A stretch of DNA of 64,000 bases from Kytococcus sedentarius DSM 20547 (GCF_000023925.1 NC_013169.1:620001-684000); one strand, 5' to 3'; positions 43,603 through 53,150 are shown, counted from the stretch's first letter. Made by a program: numbers and translations. The notes: generated by a model from the sequence alone, not told the origin.

Positions 43603-44038
43603 TATGCCACCGGTTGACGGCGATCGCCAACCGCCGATCATCATCACCACAGGTCGATCATTCGGGAAGGCGTTGTGCTCAGCGTCGATGGACGATGTCA
43701 CCCCAGGGGTAGCCCTATTCCGCTCGCAGGGCGGACCGGCCCGGTTGGCGAACATCGGACGGATCACGGCCGCCGAATCCCGAGCGGCTGAGCTGACTCA
43801 TGACCTCAGCTAGACCTCGTCCAGTCGACGGTGGTCGCCCACGGCGTCTGCCTGAAGGACTGCTGGCCGGTCACGCTCCCCATGCAGGGCCACGAGCTCC
43901 CTATGCCCTCGCCCGACCAGAGCTGCACGGGAGGTCGTCTCGGACCCGTTGAACTCTTGGTGGTGGTCCCCCGCCCGGGTCCTGCTTCGCAGTAGCAGTT
44001 GGGCGTCGACCAGGCACCACTTCAGGAAGGAAACCATC
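43603..44038. other. Gene-free spacer
   Basis: About 436 bp after the exporter. A 69-codon frame at 43604-43813 has no ribosome site or recognisable family, so I see no supported gene here. Confidence 0.4.
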
Positions 44039-44460
44039 ATGAGTAGGAGATACCAGAGGACCAATGTTGCCGAGCAGCCAAAGTTACCGCCGGAACGCCT
44101 GTCGGTCGTGATGAACGAGATCACCGCAGCTTGAGCAAGGGTCTGCTTGCGCTCGCCTACGGGTGATGTTCCGCGAGGACGTCAGACCACCGTGCGAGAC
44201 GAAGCGCCAGCACGACCCGGATCGGACAAGCTACCGTCACGGCATCAAGGCCCGATCGGTGACCTCCTCAGCGGTCGGTTAGCGACGAACAACACGCTAC
44301 CGGGTTGCCCACGTGTCGCTACCCGGTCGGGCTGGAACGGGTCGGCGCTGCAGTCGAGGCGAACGCAGCGAGCACCAGCCGCTCGGCTGTCTCGCGCCGG
44401 TTCGTCCAGCACACAGAAGCCCCCTTGATTGACCTACTCGCCACCGACCTGTTCGGACGT
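44039..44460 (+). pseudogene. Remnant of an IS256-family transposase
   Basis: AGGAAGG precedes an ATG whose product (MSRRYQRTNVAEQPKLPPER) matches the start of an IS256 transposase. After EITAA the frame is lost, and the homology continues in other frames: SKGLLALAYG, then QHDPDRTSYRHGIK near 44207-44248, then YPVGLERVGAAVEANAAS and SAVSRRF near 44320-44400. Internal deletions and frameshifts make it inactive. No ends were identified. Confidence 0.7.
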
Positions 44461-44537
44461 CCGCTTCGCGCCATACTCCGTCGGACCGGCTCAACGTCAC
44501 GAGCCACCGGCGACTCGCCCGGCGCGCTCCGGCGCGT

Positions 44538-44594
44538 CCGGTGCACCTGACAGACATGGATTTCGAGCACTTCGAATACTTGCCTCCGCCGGTT
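44538..44594. repeat. Imperfect about 57-bp direct repeat, right copy (att-like)
   Basis: Pairs with 40250-40307. It begins with GTGCACCTG (44541-44549) and ends 15 bp before the small membrane protein gene, so it looks like the native intergenic site, with the left copy produced by the insertion. Confidence 0.55.
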
Positions 44595-44608
44595 GGGAGC
44601 TGAGCGGC

Positions 44609-44875
44609 ATGGACGTCTTCCCCGACTTCGACGGGATCGGCGGGATCGGCGACCTGCGCGCGGTCATCGGCGCGCTGCTGATGTTCGTGCTCATCACCGC
44701 CGTCCTGATGCTGATCGTCTCCGCGATCATCTGGGCGATTGCTGCCGCGAACGGCAACTACAGCGCAGCCGGCAGGGGACGCACCGGCGTCCTCGTCGCC
44801 CTCGGCACCGCGATCCTGGCCGGTGCCGGCGTGGCGTGGATGAACTGGCTCATCGACCTCGGCCAACAACTCTGA
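44609..44875 (+). CDS. Small two-TM conjugation protein (DUF6112-type)
   Basis: 88 residues with two transmembrane segments (about 20-47 and 60-84) and the end WLIDLGQQL. The next gene encodes a paralogue with the end DVGQQV. Pairs of such small proteins precede the VirB6-like gene in many actinobacterial ICEs and resemble VirB2/TrbC-size pilin-like proteins in topology; the role is inference. This is the first conjugation gene after the cargo insertion. Confidence 0.75.
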   Translation: MDVFPDFDGIGGIGDLRAVIGALLMFVLITAVLMLIVSAIIWAIAAANGNYSAAGRGRTGVLVALGTAILAGAGVAWMNWLIDLGQQL

Positions 44876-44913
44876 CCCCTCCGCACGCGTGGAACTGCCG
44901 CGGCGACGGCCCT

Positions 44914-44932
44914 GGGGCGTGTGGCGCACCTG
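44914..44932 (+). repeat. GYGCACCTG intergenic element, copy at 44.9 kb
   Basis: GGGGCGTGTG then GCGCACCTG, 66 bp before the next start. Confidence 0.5.
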
Positions 44933-44997
44933 ATCTGCGAACCCATCCGTGTTCCCCGCCCCGCAAGGGCGGGTTCCGCTCGTCAGGAGACCCCACC

Positions 44998-45309
44998 GTG
45001 TTCGATCTCATCACCGCTCTGCCGGCCCTGCTGCCGATGGATGTCGACATCACTCCCAACGATGACGGCCTGCCCGGCATCGCCCAACTGCGCACCATCG
45101 TCGGCGCGGTCATGACCATCGGCCTGATCCTGTCTGTCCTCGCGCTGATCATCTCCGCGATCGTGTGGGGATTCGGCGCCAACTCCTCCAACCCGCACCT
45201 CGCCGGCCGCGGCAAGATCGGCGTCCTCGTCAGCTGCGGGGCCGCGGTGATCTGCGGCGCCTCGGTGACGCTAATCAACTTCTTCTGGGACGTCGGCCAG
45301 CAGGTCTGA
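44998..45309 (+). CDS. Small two-TM conjugation protein (DUF6112-type)
   Basis: 103 residues from a GTG at 44998 after TCAGGAGA. Two transmembrane segments (about 35-58 and 73-95) and the GRGKIGVLV link match the paralogue upstream. It lies 39 bp before the VirB6-like gene. Probably a membrane subunit of the mating channel. Confidence 0.78.
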   Translation: MFDLITALPALLPMDVDITPNDDGLPGIAQLRTIVGAVMTIGLILSVLALIISAIVWGFGANSSNPHLAGRGKIGVLVSCGAAVICGASVTLINFFWDVGQQV

Positions 45310-45348
45310 CCCCACCCGCCGACTCAACCCCCTGAAGGAGTGATTGCG

Positions 45349-46836
45349 GTGGGTGTGTGCGATATCCCCGTCATCTCGGCCGTGTGCGACACCGCCGGCG
45401 AAGCCGCCGCCTCCCTGGTGGCGGCACCGTTCGACTGGCTCGCCCAAGCCATGGGCGCCGCCGCCGGCTGGCTGTTCGAGGCCGTGTGGTCCGTGTTCGA
45501 CACCACCACCCTCGTCGACGTCACCCGGGATGAGTACGTGGCGGTCTACAACTTGCTGTTCGGTATCGCCGTGTTTGTGATGCTGATCTTCTTCTGCCTC
45601 CAGCTGCTCACCGGCCTGGTCCGCCGTGACCCGACCGCGCTGTCCCGGGCCGCGCTCGGGTTGGCGAAGTCCGTGCTCGGCTCGTTCGTGGTGATCACGC
45701 TGACAGCCCTGTTGCTGGAGATCGTCGACCAGCTCTGTGTCGGGATCATCCAGGCCGCCGGAGAGACCACCGAGTCCATGGGCGACAAGATCACCCTGCT
45801 GGCCGCGGGCCTGGTCGGGATCAACATCGCCGCGCCCGGGGTGGGGGCGATCATCACGATCTTCCTCGCCGGCCTGGCGATCGCGGCGGCGACGATCGTG
45901 TGGCTGTCGCTGCTCGTGCGCAAGGCACTGTTGCTGGTGGCGATCGTGTTCGCGCCCCTGGCGTTCTCCGGCGCTTCCTGGGACGCCAGCAGGGGGTGGA
46001 TCGGCAAATGGGCGATGTTCGTCATCGCGCTGATCTGCTCCAAGCTCGTCCTGGTCGTGATGTTCCTCGTTGCCATCACCCAAGTCTCGGCACCGATCGA
46101 TGCCGACCTGTCCTCGATCAGTGACCCGTTGGCGGGGATCGTGCTGATGGCGATGGCCGCGTTCGCCCCCTACCTGACCTACAAGTTCATCAGCTTCATC
46201 GGCTTCGACATGTACCACGCGATCGGCTCCGAACAAGACGCCAAGCAGGCCCTCAACCGGCCCGTCCCCACACCGACTACGCCGGCCGGCGACGGCCCGA
46301 AGAAGGTCCTCGGCGGCGGCAACAGCAGCGGCGGTGACGAGAGCGGCGGCGGCAGCGGTGGGAGCGCTGGGGGCGGTGGAAAGACGCCGCCCCAGGCCAA
46401 GACCTCTACACCGCAGGCATCCGGAAGCGGTGCGGGCGCTGCTGGCGGCACCAGTACCGCCGGTGGGACCGCCGGAGCCGGTGCTGGAGCCGGCGGTGGA
46501 ACGGGCGCTGGCGCGGGAGCCGGTGCGGGTGCTGCGGCGGCGGGTCCGGCCGCGGCAGCGGTGATCGCAGGGAAGGTCGCCAAGGACGCGGCGACCGCCG
46601 GACCGAAGGCCGGCACGGCCCTCGGCAACCAGGCCGAGACCACCGCCGACAACGCCGGGCAGACCGCCGCGACACCCCCGCCGGCGGCGTCCCCGACGTC
46701 GTCCCCACCGGCCACGAAGGCTCCGCCTCCGACCGAGCCGAAGACCCCCACTGCGGGTCCCGGCCCGGCACAACCGGAGCCGCCGGCGCCGAAGCCGACC
46801 CCGCCGCCGGCACCGAAGCCGACCGGAAAGGACTGA
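45349..46836 (+). CDS. VirB6/TrbL-like conjugation membrane protein
   Basis: 495 residues from a GTG at 45349 with AAGGAG upstream. About six transmembrane segments fill residues 30-280. The C-terminal 190 residues are low complexity: Gly/Ser-rich, then Ala/Gly, then Pro/Lys-rich. It is the polytopic core of the inner-membrane channel. The disordered tail probably faces the cytoplasm or binds partners. Confidence 0.82.
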   Translation: MGVCDIPVISAVCDTAGEAAASLVAAPFDWLAQAMGAAAGWLFEAVWSVFDTTTLVDVTRDEYVAVYNLLFGIAVFVMLIFFCLQLLTGLVRRDPTALSRAALGLAKSVLGSFVVITLTALLLEIVDQLCVGIIQAAGETTESMGDKITLLAAGLVGINIAAPGVGAIITIFLAGLAIAAATIVWLSLLVRKALLLVAIVFAPLAFSGASWDASRGWIGKWAMFVIALICSKLVLVVMFLVAITQVSAPIDADLSSISDPLAGIVLMAMAAFAPYLTYKFISFIGFDMYHAIGSEQDAKQALNRPVPTPTTPAGDGPKKVLGGGNSSGGDESGGGSGGSAGGGGKTPPQAKTSTPQASGSGAGAAGGTSTAGGTAGAGAGAGGGTGAGAGAGAGAAAAGPAAAAVIAGKVAKDAATAGPKAGTALGNQAETTADNAGQTAATPPPAASPTSSPPATKAPPPTEPKTPTAGPGPAQPEPPAPKPTPPPAPKPTGKD

Positions 46837-46843
46837 AACGGCC

Positions 46844-48307
46844 ATGACCTCAAAGCAGAAGGAGTCCGCCACGGAGCTGGTGCCGGTGAAGTTCTCCCGC
46901 CTCACCCGCCGCGGCATCCTCCTCGGACTGTCGCTGGCCCAGCTCATTACCCTGGCCACCGGCGTCCTCGCCGTCGTCGGCGCCCTGTATGCCGGCGGCG
47001 GCATCCTGCTGGCCTACACCGCCCCCGTCTGGGTACTCGCCGCCGCCCTGACCTGGATACCCGTGGCGGGGCGTCCGGCCGTGGAATGGCTGCCGGTGGC
47101 GTGCTGGTGGGCCTGGCGCAGCACCGCCGGCCAACTCCTGTACCGGCGCCGCATCGTGGCACCGCGGCCGGTCGGCACGCTCGCGCTGCCCGGAGACATG
47201 GCCCGCCTGCGCGAGTACACCGACCCCGACACCGGGGCCGGGATGATCCACGACCCCCACGCCGCGACGCTCACCGTGGTCTGCAAAGTGACGCATCCCG
47301 CGTTCGTGCTCCTGGACCCCGGCGAGCAGGAACGCCGCATCACCTCCTGGGGCCGCGTCCTGGCCACGGTGTGCCGCTCCGGGCGGATCGCCACCCTCCA
47401 GGTCCTGGAGCGGACGCTGCCGGACTCCGGCACCGGCCTGGCCGAATGGTGGGCCTCCCACGGCACCGCCGACGACACCTGGGCCGCGACCACGTACGCA
47501 GAACTCATCGAGCGGGCCGGGCCGGCCGGGGAACGCCACGCCACCACCTTGTCCCTGTCGCTGGATATGAAGACCGCCGCGCGGCAGATCAGGACCGCCG
47601 GTGGCGGCATCCGCGGGGCCGCCGCCGTCCTGCGCCAGGAGATGTCCACCCTGGTCGCAGCACTACGCTCCGCCGACCTGAAGCCGTCCGGCTGGCTAAG
47701 CCCGGGACAGATCGCGGTAATCCTGCGCAGCGCGTACGACCCGGCCATCGCCGCCACCCTGGAACGCCACGGCGAACTCGGCCAGCACCTGGCCACCGCC
47801 GGTCCCGTGGCCGTCAACGAGTCCTGGTCCCGGTTGCGCACCGACTCCGCCCACCACGCGGTGCTGTGGATCAGCGAGTGGCCGCGCTCGATGGTCTACC
47901 CCGGCTTCCTGTCGCCGGTGCTGCTATCCACCGGCATCCAACGCAGCTTCTCGCTGCTGTGCACCCCGATGCGTTCGGACCAGGCCGCCCGTGACATCCG
48001 CAAGAAGAAGGTCGAGCACATCTCCGACCAAGCCCAGCGGGCGAAGATCGGGCAGATCGAAGACGCCACCCAGACCGCCGAGTACCACGACGTGCTCCAG
48101 CAGGAAGCCGACCTGACCGCCGGCCACGGAGTGCTGCGGTTCACCGGCCTCATCAGCATCTCCGCACCCACCGTCGAGGAACTGGACGCCGGCGTGGCCG
48201 CGATCGAGCAGGCCGCGATCCAAGCCTCCTGCGAAACCCGACTGCTCGTGGGACAGCAGGCCGCCGCCTTCACCGCAGCCGCACTGCCGCTCTGCCGCCG
48301 CATCTGA
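46844..48307 (+). CDS. SCO6880-family conjugation protein
   Basis: 487 residues. Two adjacent transmembrane segments lie near 28-70 (PrgI-like), followed by a large soluble domain (LVPVKFSRL at the start; TLSLSLDMKTAARQI near 230). It corresponds to the N-terminal half of VirB4-type proteins, while the ATPase domain is the separate gene at 49271. The 7-bp gap to the VirB6-like gene makes one operon. No Walker motif is visible in it. Confidence 0.85.
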   Translation: MTSKQKESATELVPVKFSRLTRRGILLGLSLAQLITLATGVLAVVGALYAGGGILLAYTAPVWVLAAALTWIPVAGRPAVEWLPVACWWAWRSTAGQLLYRRRIVAPRPVGTLALPGDMARLREYTDPDTGAGMIHDPHAATLTVVCKVTHPAFVLLDPGEQERRITSWGRVLATVCRSGRIATLQVLERTLPDSGTGLAEWWASHGTADDTWAATTYAELIERAGPAGERHATTLSLSLDMKTAARQIRTAGGGIRGAAAVLRQEMSTLVAALRSADLKPSGWLSPGQIAVILRSAYDPAIAATLERHGELGQHLATAGPVAVNESWSRLRTDSAHHAVLWISEWPRSMVYPGFLSPVLLSTGIQRSFSLLCTPMRSDQAARDIRKKKVEHISDQAQRAKIGQIEDATQTAEYHDVLQQEADLTAGHGVLRFTGLISISAPTVEELDAGVAAIEQAAIQASCETRLLVGQQAAAFTAAALPLCRRI

Positions 48308-48336
48308 CACCCACCACACCCCGCCCGTTGCGCTGT

Positions 48337-48355
48337 GGGGGCGCGCGTGCACCTG
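48337..48355 (+). repeat. GYGCACCTG intergenic element, copy at 48.3 kb
   Basis: GGGGGCGCGC followed by GTGCACCTG, 53 bp before the next start. Confidence 0.5.
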
Positions 48356-48363
48356 AGAGTCGA

Positions 48364-48379
48364 CCCCGGATAACCGGGG
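48364..48379 (+). terminator. Hairpin in the conjugation operon spacer
   Basis: CCCCGG-ATAA-CCGGGG followed by CTTT. It is short and only weakly T-rich, so it may be an attenuator or RNA-processing hairpin rather than a full terminator. Confidence 0.4.
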
Positions 48380-48407
48380 CTTTCGCGCTTGTCACAGGAG
48401 GCCGCTC

Positions 48408-49274
48408 ATGCCCACCTACTACGACTCACTCCAGGATGCTGCCGAAGCATCCGAGGCGCTGCGCGGGCTCGCGCACGCCAGCCGCGTGTTCGACAACCCC
48501 GCCGACACCTACAGCGTGCTCGGTGACCTCCTCTCGGGCGTCCGGTCACTGCGGCAGGTGCTCGACCAGCTCGGCTCCGCGCACCTGGTACATCGCGGCC
48601 GCGCTCACGACGATGACGGTGACCACGCGATCGGGGCCGCCGAAGCCCTCGCCGCGGCAGACGACCTGCACCACGCCGGAACGCTCCTCGATGGCGTCGA
48701 GGAGCGCGGCAATGCCGCGATGACCCACTCGGGACGCATCGCCTGGCACGCCCCAACCCAGGAACTCGACCGGGAGGCCGTGTCACCGGACGAACCGCGG
48801 CGGTGGATCAGCGTCGTCTTCCTCCAAGGCGCCGAGGCCGACGAGGTGCTCGACCTCATCGACCGCGACGGCCCGGACGCGGCCATCGAGCACTTGAGGA
48901 ACTGGGACTGCGGGGAGGAGACCACCGACGCGGCCCTGGAGAACGGGTACGTCTACGACGAACCACCCACCGGGCAGCTCGACCGGGTGATCACCGACGG
49001 GGACTACACCCTCACCTACAACCCGTTCATGGGGCACGTCAGCCTGCTGCGTGCGCACCCCGCCGCCATGTCCGACCCGGACCTGGATGAGACAGACGTG
49101 GTGCTCGCGCGTGAGGCCATCAGCGGCGTCGGACCGCTCGATGCGAGCACGCCGCGGACCGCGGTGACACCAGCCTCCGCGCAGACGCAGCAGGCATCCG
49201 CAGGCTTGGACCGGGATTGGTTCGCCGGGCCGGCCCGGTCCTCCGGGTCGATTGGGCGGGGGCTGTCGCTGTGA
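48408..49274 (+). CDS. Conserved conjugation-region protein of unknown function
   Basis: 288 residues; CAGGAGG lies before the ATG. The N-terminal 110 residues are helical. A middle region (ISVVFLQGAEADEVLDLIDRDG onward) is a compact alpha/beta domain. The tail is disordered. It overlaps the VirB4-like ATPase by four bases (GTGA), so it is made together with it. No catalytic motif was recognised. Confidence 0.75.
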   Translation: MPTYYDSLQDAAEASEALRGLAHASRVFDNPADTYSVLGDLLSGVRSLRQVLDQLGSAHLVHRGRAHDDDGDHAIGAAEALAAADDLHHAGTLLDGVEERGNAAMTHSGRIAWHAPTQELDREAVSPDEPRRWISVVFLQGAEADEVLDLIDRDGPDAAIEHLRNWDCGEETTDAALENGYVYDEPPTGQLDRVITDGDYTLTYNPFMGHVSLLRAHPAAMSDPDLDETDVVLAREAISGVGPLDASTPRTAVTPASAQTQQASAGLDRDWFAGPARSSGSIGRGLSL

Positions 49275-50758
49275 GCGCGCGGGAGAGCGAGCGGCTGCAC
49301 GCATCCGTCCTCGTCGCTCCGGCCGCGGAGCGTCGCCGCCTGCGCACACAACGCCGGCAGGCTGCCGCAGCACTGCGGGCCGAGCAGCACCGGACCGAGC
49401 AGGCCGCGGCCAGGGCGAAGGCCGACGCGGAGCGCGCCGAACGACGCGCAACTACGTACCTGCCTGCCGCTGGTGAATCCGGTGCAGCCGCGCTGCGCAC
49501 ACCCGGCAGGTTCCGGCTCCCGCGCCACCAGGACACGTCCGCGACCCTCGCCGGTGCCTACCCGTTCGTCGCCGAAGGCGGCCTCGGCGCCGACGGCGTC
49601 TTCGTCGGCCAAGACCTCTACTCCGGCGGCTCCTTCGTCTACGACCCCTGGGTCCTCTACGCCCGCGGGATCATCACCGCCCCCAACGTCGTCCTCGCCG
49701 GCATCGTGGGCTCGGGCAAGTCCTCACTGGCGAAGTCCCTCTACACACGGTCGCTGCCGTTCGGACGCCGCGTCTACGTCCCCGGCGACCCGAAAGGCGA
49801 ACACACCCCCGTCGCCAACGCAGTCGGCGGGAAGGCAATCGTCCTCGGCCACGGCCTGAACACGAGACTCAACCCCCTTGATGAAGGCCACCGGCCCACC
49901 GGGCTGTCGGATCAGGAGTGGGCCATCACGGTCGCCGCCCGCCGCCGCGACCTCATCGGCGCTCTCGCCGAGACCGTCCTGGCCCGCGGATTGACGCCCT
50001 TGGAGCACACCGCGATCGACCTCGCCCTCACCGCAGTCGTCGCAGAAAACACCGTGCCGATCCTGCCGATGGTCGTCGACCGCATCCTCACACCAGACGA
50101 GACCGCCGACGGCAGGTTGGCCGAGGACGGACGGCTCGTCGGCCATGCCCTTCGCCGCCTGGTCGCCGGTGACCTCGCCGGCCTGTTCGACGGCCCCAGC
50201 ACGGTGCAGTTCGACCCCTCGCTGCCGATGATCAGCCTCGACCTGTCCCGCGTCACCGAGAACTCCACACTGATTTCGGTGCTGATGACGTGCTCGTCGG
50301 CGTGGATGGAGTCCGCACTGCTGGACCCCAACGGTGGGCAGCGGTGGGTGATCTACGACGAAGCATGGCGGCTGATGTCCCACCCCGCCTTGTTGAAACG
50401 GATGGACGCCCACTGGCGCCTCGCCCGGCATTACGGGATCGCGAACATGCTGATCTTCCACAAACTCTCCGACCTGGACAACGTCGGCGACGCCGGCTCC
50501 GCCATGCGCTCCCTCGCGAACAGCCTGCTGGCCAATGCCGAGACCCGGATCGTCTACCGGCAGGAATCTGACCAGCTCGGCCCCACCGCCCAAGCACTCG
50601 GGTTGACCGGCACCGAGCAGAAGCTCCTCCCATCGTTGGGCGTTGGGCAGGGGCTGTGGCGGATCAAGGACCGTGCGTTCGTCACCCAGCACCAGCTCCA
50701 TCCCGCCGAGCTGGCACTGTTCGACACCAGCTCCCGGCTGACCTCGGGGGTGAAGTGA
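49271..50758 (+). CDS. VirB4-like conjugation ATPase
   Basis: 495 residues from a GTG at 49271. Walker A GIVGSGKSS lies near 145-153, and Walker B WVIYDEAW lies near 360, with the late QESDQL and LGVGQGLWR motifs. A basic coiled-coil N-terminus (residues 1-65) replaces the usual N-terminal domain, which is the separate SCO6880-family gene. It powers the mating channel. Confidence 0.88.
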   Translation: MSARESERLHASVLVAPAAERRRLRTQRRQAAAALRAEQHRTEQAAARAKADAERAERRATTYLPAAGESGAAALRTPGRFRLPRHQDTSATLAGAYPFVAEGGLGADGVFVGQDLYSGGSFVYDPWVLYARGIITAPNVVLAGIVGSGKSSLAKSLYTRSLPFGRRVYVPGDPKGEHTPVANAVGGKAIVLGHGLNTRLNPLDEGHRPTGLSDQEWAITVAARRRDLIGALAETVLARGLTPLEHTAIDLALTAVVAENTVPILPMVVDRILTPDETADGRLAEDGRLVGHALRRLVAGDLAGLFDGPSTVQFDPSLPMISLDLSRVTENSTLISVLMTCSSAWMESALLDPNGGQRWVIYDEAWRLMSHPALLKRMDAHWRLARHYGIANMLIFHKLSDLDNVGDAGSAMRSLANSLLANAETRIVYRQESDQLGPTAQALGLTGTEQKLLPSLGVGQGLWRIKDRAFVTQHQLHPAELALFDTSSRLTSGVK

Positions 50759-51336
50759 TGACCCGCAAACACCCACGCCGCACTCGGCTGGAACCAGAGG
50801 ACACGCCGGTCGTGCTGCCACACGCAGTCATTACCGTCACCGAGACCGGCGCCCTGGACGTCACCATCGACGGCAACAACGTCCCACCACCAGAGGGCGA
50901 AACGTGGACGCGGGCCACCTTCGGGCCCCTGCTGGATGTGCTGACCCAGGACCGGACGATCACGGTGCGCATCGAGGTGCACGAGAGCGACGGAACCGTG
51001 TTCACCGACGTCATCCGCGCCCGTCGCCGCACCAGGCCCGAACCGTCAGAGACCGAGGCGGAGACCGAGCGTGAGGCTGAGGACGAACGGGCCACACCGG
51101 TCAGGAGCCGCCGTAAACGCCGGCCGGACCTGGTCGAAGTGACCGGCGAGGGGTTCGTGCCCGGTGAGGACGTCGCCGCCGCAATCATCGTCTCCCACAC
51201 CGATGCCACCAACACCGGCCACGCCCGCACACTCCTGGACTGGAAGCGTCTTCGATCGCTGCTGCCCGATGGCGGCGGCGAGGTGATGCTGTTCGGCCGC
51301 ATCTCCGGCACGACCCACGTGCGGCGACTGCCGTGA
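50758..51336 (+). CDS. Conjugation-region protein of unknown function
   Basis: 192 residues. A beta-rich N-terminal domain (residues 22-90) is followed by an acidic/Arg linker and a second small domain (VTGEGFVPGEDVAAAIIVSHTD). The ATG shares a base with the VirB4-like stop, and the gene overlaps the coupling-protein gene by four bases. It may adapt the coupling protein; this is inference from position. Confidence 0.72.
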   Translation: MTRKHPRRTRLEPEDTPVVLPHAVITVTETGALDVTIDGNNVPPPEGETWTRATFGPLLDVLTQDRTITVRIEVHESDGTVFTDVIRARRRTRPEPSETEAETEREAEDERATPVRSRRKRRPDLVEVTGEGFVPGEDVAAAIIVSHTDATNTGHARTLLDWKRLRSLLPDGGGEVMLFGRISGTTHVRRLP

Positions 51337-53117
51337 GCACCCCGCCCGGGCGGCAGACCGGGTCGTTCGGTGACGAGCTGACCAACGCCGCCCTCATCGC
51401 CTTGGTGGGGATGTTCGGGATCGCGCTCATCCTCCGCGCCTCCGGCTCCGTCGCCGCGTTTCTCACCGGCACGCCCCACCCCGCCGCCGGTCCCGCCGCC
51501 GGGCTCGGAGTGCTGTTCAATCCCAGCGACCCCGCGGGCGCGCTCGACGCCGACGGGCTCAACCCGACCGTGTACTGGATCATCACCGCGGCGATGCTTG
51601 CCGGGCTCGTCACGGCCGGGGCGTGGGCGTGGATGCGGCTGCGCCACCATTCCCGCCGGGTCGAGACCGACCCGCGGCGCCTCGCGGGCACCGCCACGGC
51701 CCATGAGGTGACCCAGAGCGCCTCGGCGAAGGCGCTGCTCCGTCGGGCCGGGACACTGCGCCCGTCCCTCGATAAACCCGCACCCGGTGATGTCGGGTAT
51801 CGGATCGGCGCGTCCAAGGGACGCGACGTGTGGGCGTCGGTGGAGGACTCGATCCTGCTCATCGGCCCCCCGCGTTCCGGCAAGGGCCTGCACATCGTGA
51901 TCCCCGCGATCCTCGACGCGCCCGGCGCCGTCGTCACCACCAGCACGCGGCCGGACAACCTCACCGCCACCCTCCGCGCCCGACAACGTGGCGGCCGACC
52001 GGTCGCGGTGTTCGACCCCCAACACCTCGCCGGCGGTATCCCGGCCGGGATGCGCTGGTCACCCATCCGCGGCTGCGAGGACCCGCTCACGGCCATGATC
52101 CGCGCCACCGGCCTGTCCGCCGCCACCGGCCTGTCCGCCGGAGGGGTCGAATCCGGCGGCTTCTGGGAAGGCAAGACCCGCACCGCCCTCCAATCCCTCC
52201 TGCACGCCGCCGCCCTCGACCACCGCCCACCGGCCCAGCTGTTCCGGTGGACCCTCGACCCCTCCGCCGCCGCCGAAGCCGTCGCAATCCTCACCAACAA
52301 CACCCATGCAGCCACGGGGTGGGCGGACTCCCTCGGAGCGATGATCGACGCCGACCCCAAAACCAGGGATTCGATCTGGCAAGGCGTCGCCCTCGCCCTC
52401 GGCGCCCTGGCCGACCCACGCGTCCTGGACGCCGTCTCACCCGGGTCCGGTGAGGGCTTCGACCCCGAGACCTTCATCCGCGACTGCGGCACCCTCTACC
52501 TCCTCGCTACCGGCGCCGGCGCCGGCGCATCCGCCGCCCTGGTAGCGGCGTTCGTCGAGGATCTCATCGAAACCGCCCGCAGGATTGCTGCCCGCTCACC
52601 CGGCGCCCGCCTCGACCCACCCCTATTACTTGCCCTGGACGAGATCGGCAACCTCGCACCCCTGCCCAGCCTTCCCACCTTGATGGCCGAAGGCGGGGGC
52701 ACCGGCATCACCACCCTGCCCGTCCTCCAGTCCCTCGCCCAGGCACGGGACAAGTGGAACGACAATGCCGCCGGCGCGATCTGGGACGCCAGCATCGTCA
52801 AGATCATCCTCGGCGGCGCCTCCAACTCCCGCGACCTCCAAGACCTCTCTACCCTCATCGGCGAACGCGACGAATACACCGACAGCGTGACCCTCGGCGA
52901 CCACGGCACCCGTTCCAACCAACGCTCCGTCCGCCGCGTCCCGATCCTTCCGCCGGACCGGATCAGGACGCTGCCGTTCGGCACCGGCGTCACCCTGCTG
53001 CGGGCCGCGCCGCCGATCGTCACCGACCTGCGTGCCTGGCCCTCCCGACCCGACGCGGCTCAGTTGAAGACCGACCGGGCCGAGGTGGAGGCACTGCTGC
53101 GCGGACCCGGCTCCTGA
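51333..53117 (+). CDS. VirD4/TraG-like type IV coupling protein
   Basis: 594 residues from a GTG at 51333. Two N-terminal transmembrane segments (about 20-40 and 78-97), Walker A GPPRSGKG near 172-179, Walker B LLLALDEIGNLAPLP near 430, and the following GGTGITTLPVLQSLAQ motif. It links the relaxase-DNA complex to the channel. It is the last gene of the channel operon. Confidence 0.9.
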   Translation: MSTPPGRQTGSFGDELTNAALIALVGMFGIALILRASGSVAAFLTGTPHPAAGPAAGLGVLFNPSDPAGALDADGLNPTVYWIITAAMLAGLVTAGAWAWMRLRHHSRRVETDPRRLAGTATAHEVTQSASAKALLRRAGTLRPSLDKPAPGDVGYRIGASKGRDVWASVEDSILLIGPPRSGKGLHIVIPAILDAPGAVVTTSTRPDNLTATLRARQRGGRPVAVFDPQHLAGGIPAGMRWSPIRGCEDPLTAMIRATGLSAATGLSAGGVESGGFWEGKTRTALQSLLHAAALDHRPPAQLFRWTLDPSAAAEAVAILTNNTHAATGWADSLGAMIDADPKTRDSIWQGVALALGALADPRVLDAVSPGSGEGFDPETFIRDCGTLYLLATGAGAGASAALVAAFVEDLIETARRIAARSPGARLDPPLLLALDEIGNLAPLPSLPTLMAEGGGTGITTLPVLQSLAQARDKWNDNAAGAIWDASIVKIILGGASNSRDLQDLSTLIGERDEYTDSVTLGDHGTRSNQRSVRRVPILPPDRIRTLPFGTGVTLLRAAPPIVTDLRAWPSRPDAAQLKTDRAEVEALLRGPGS

Positions 53118-53119
53118 GC

Positions 53120-53150
53120 GGGGCGCGCGTAGGTGTGGCCTGCGCACCTG
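53120..53150 (+). repeat. GYGCACCTG intergenic element, copy at 53.1 kb
   Basis: GGGGCGCGCG, then AGGTGTG-GCCTG-CGCACCT, which can form a 7-bp hairpin, then G. It lies 57 bp before ssb. Confidence 0.5.

Noticed and set aside
43604-43813. A 69-codon frame after the exporter
   Set aside because: It has no ribosome site, no recognisable family and atypical composition.
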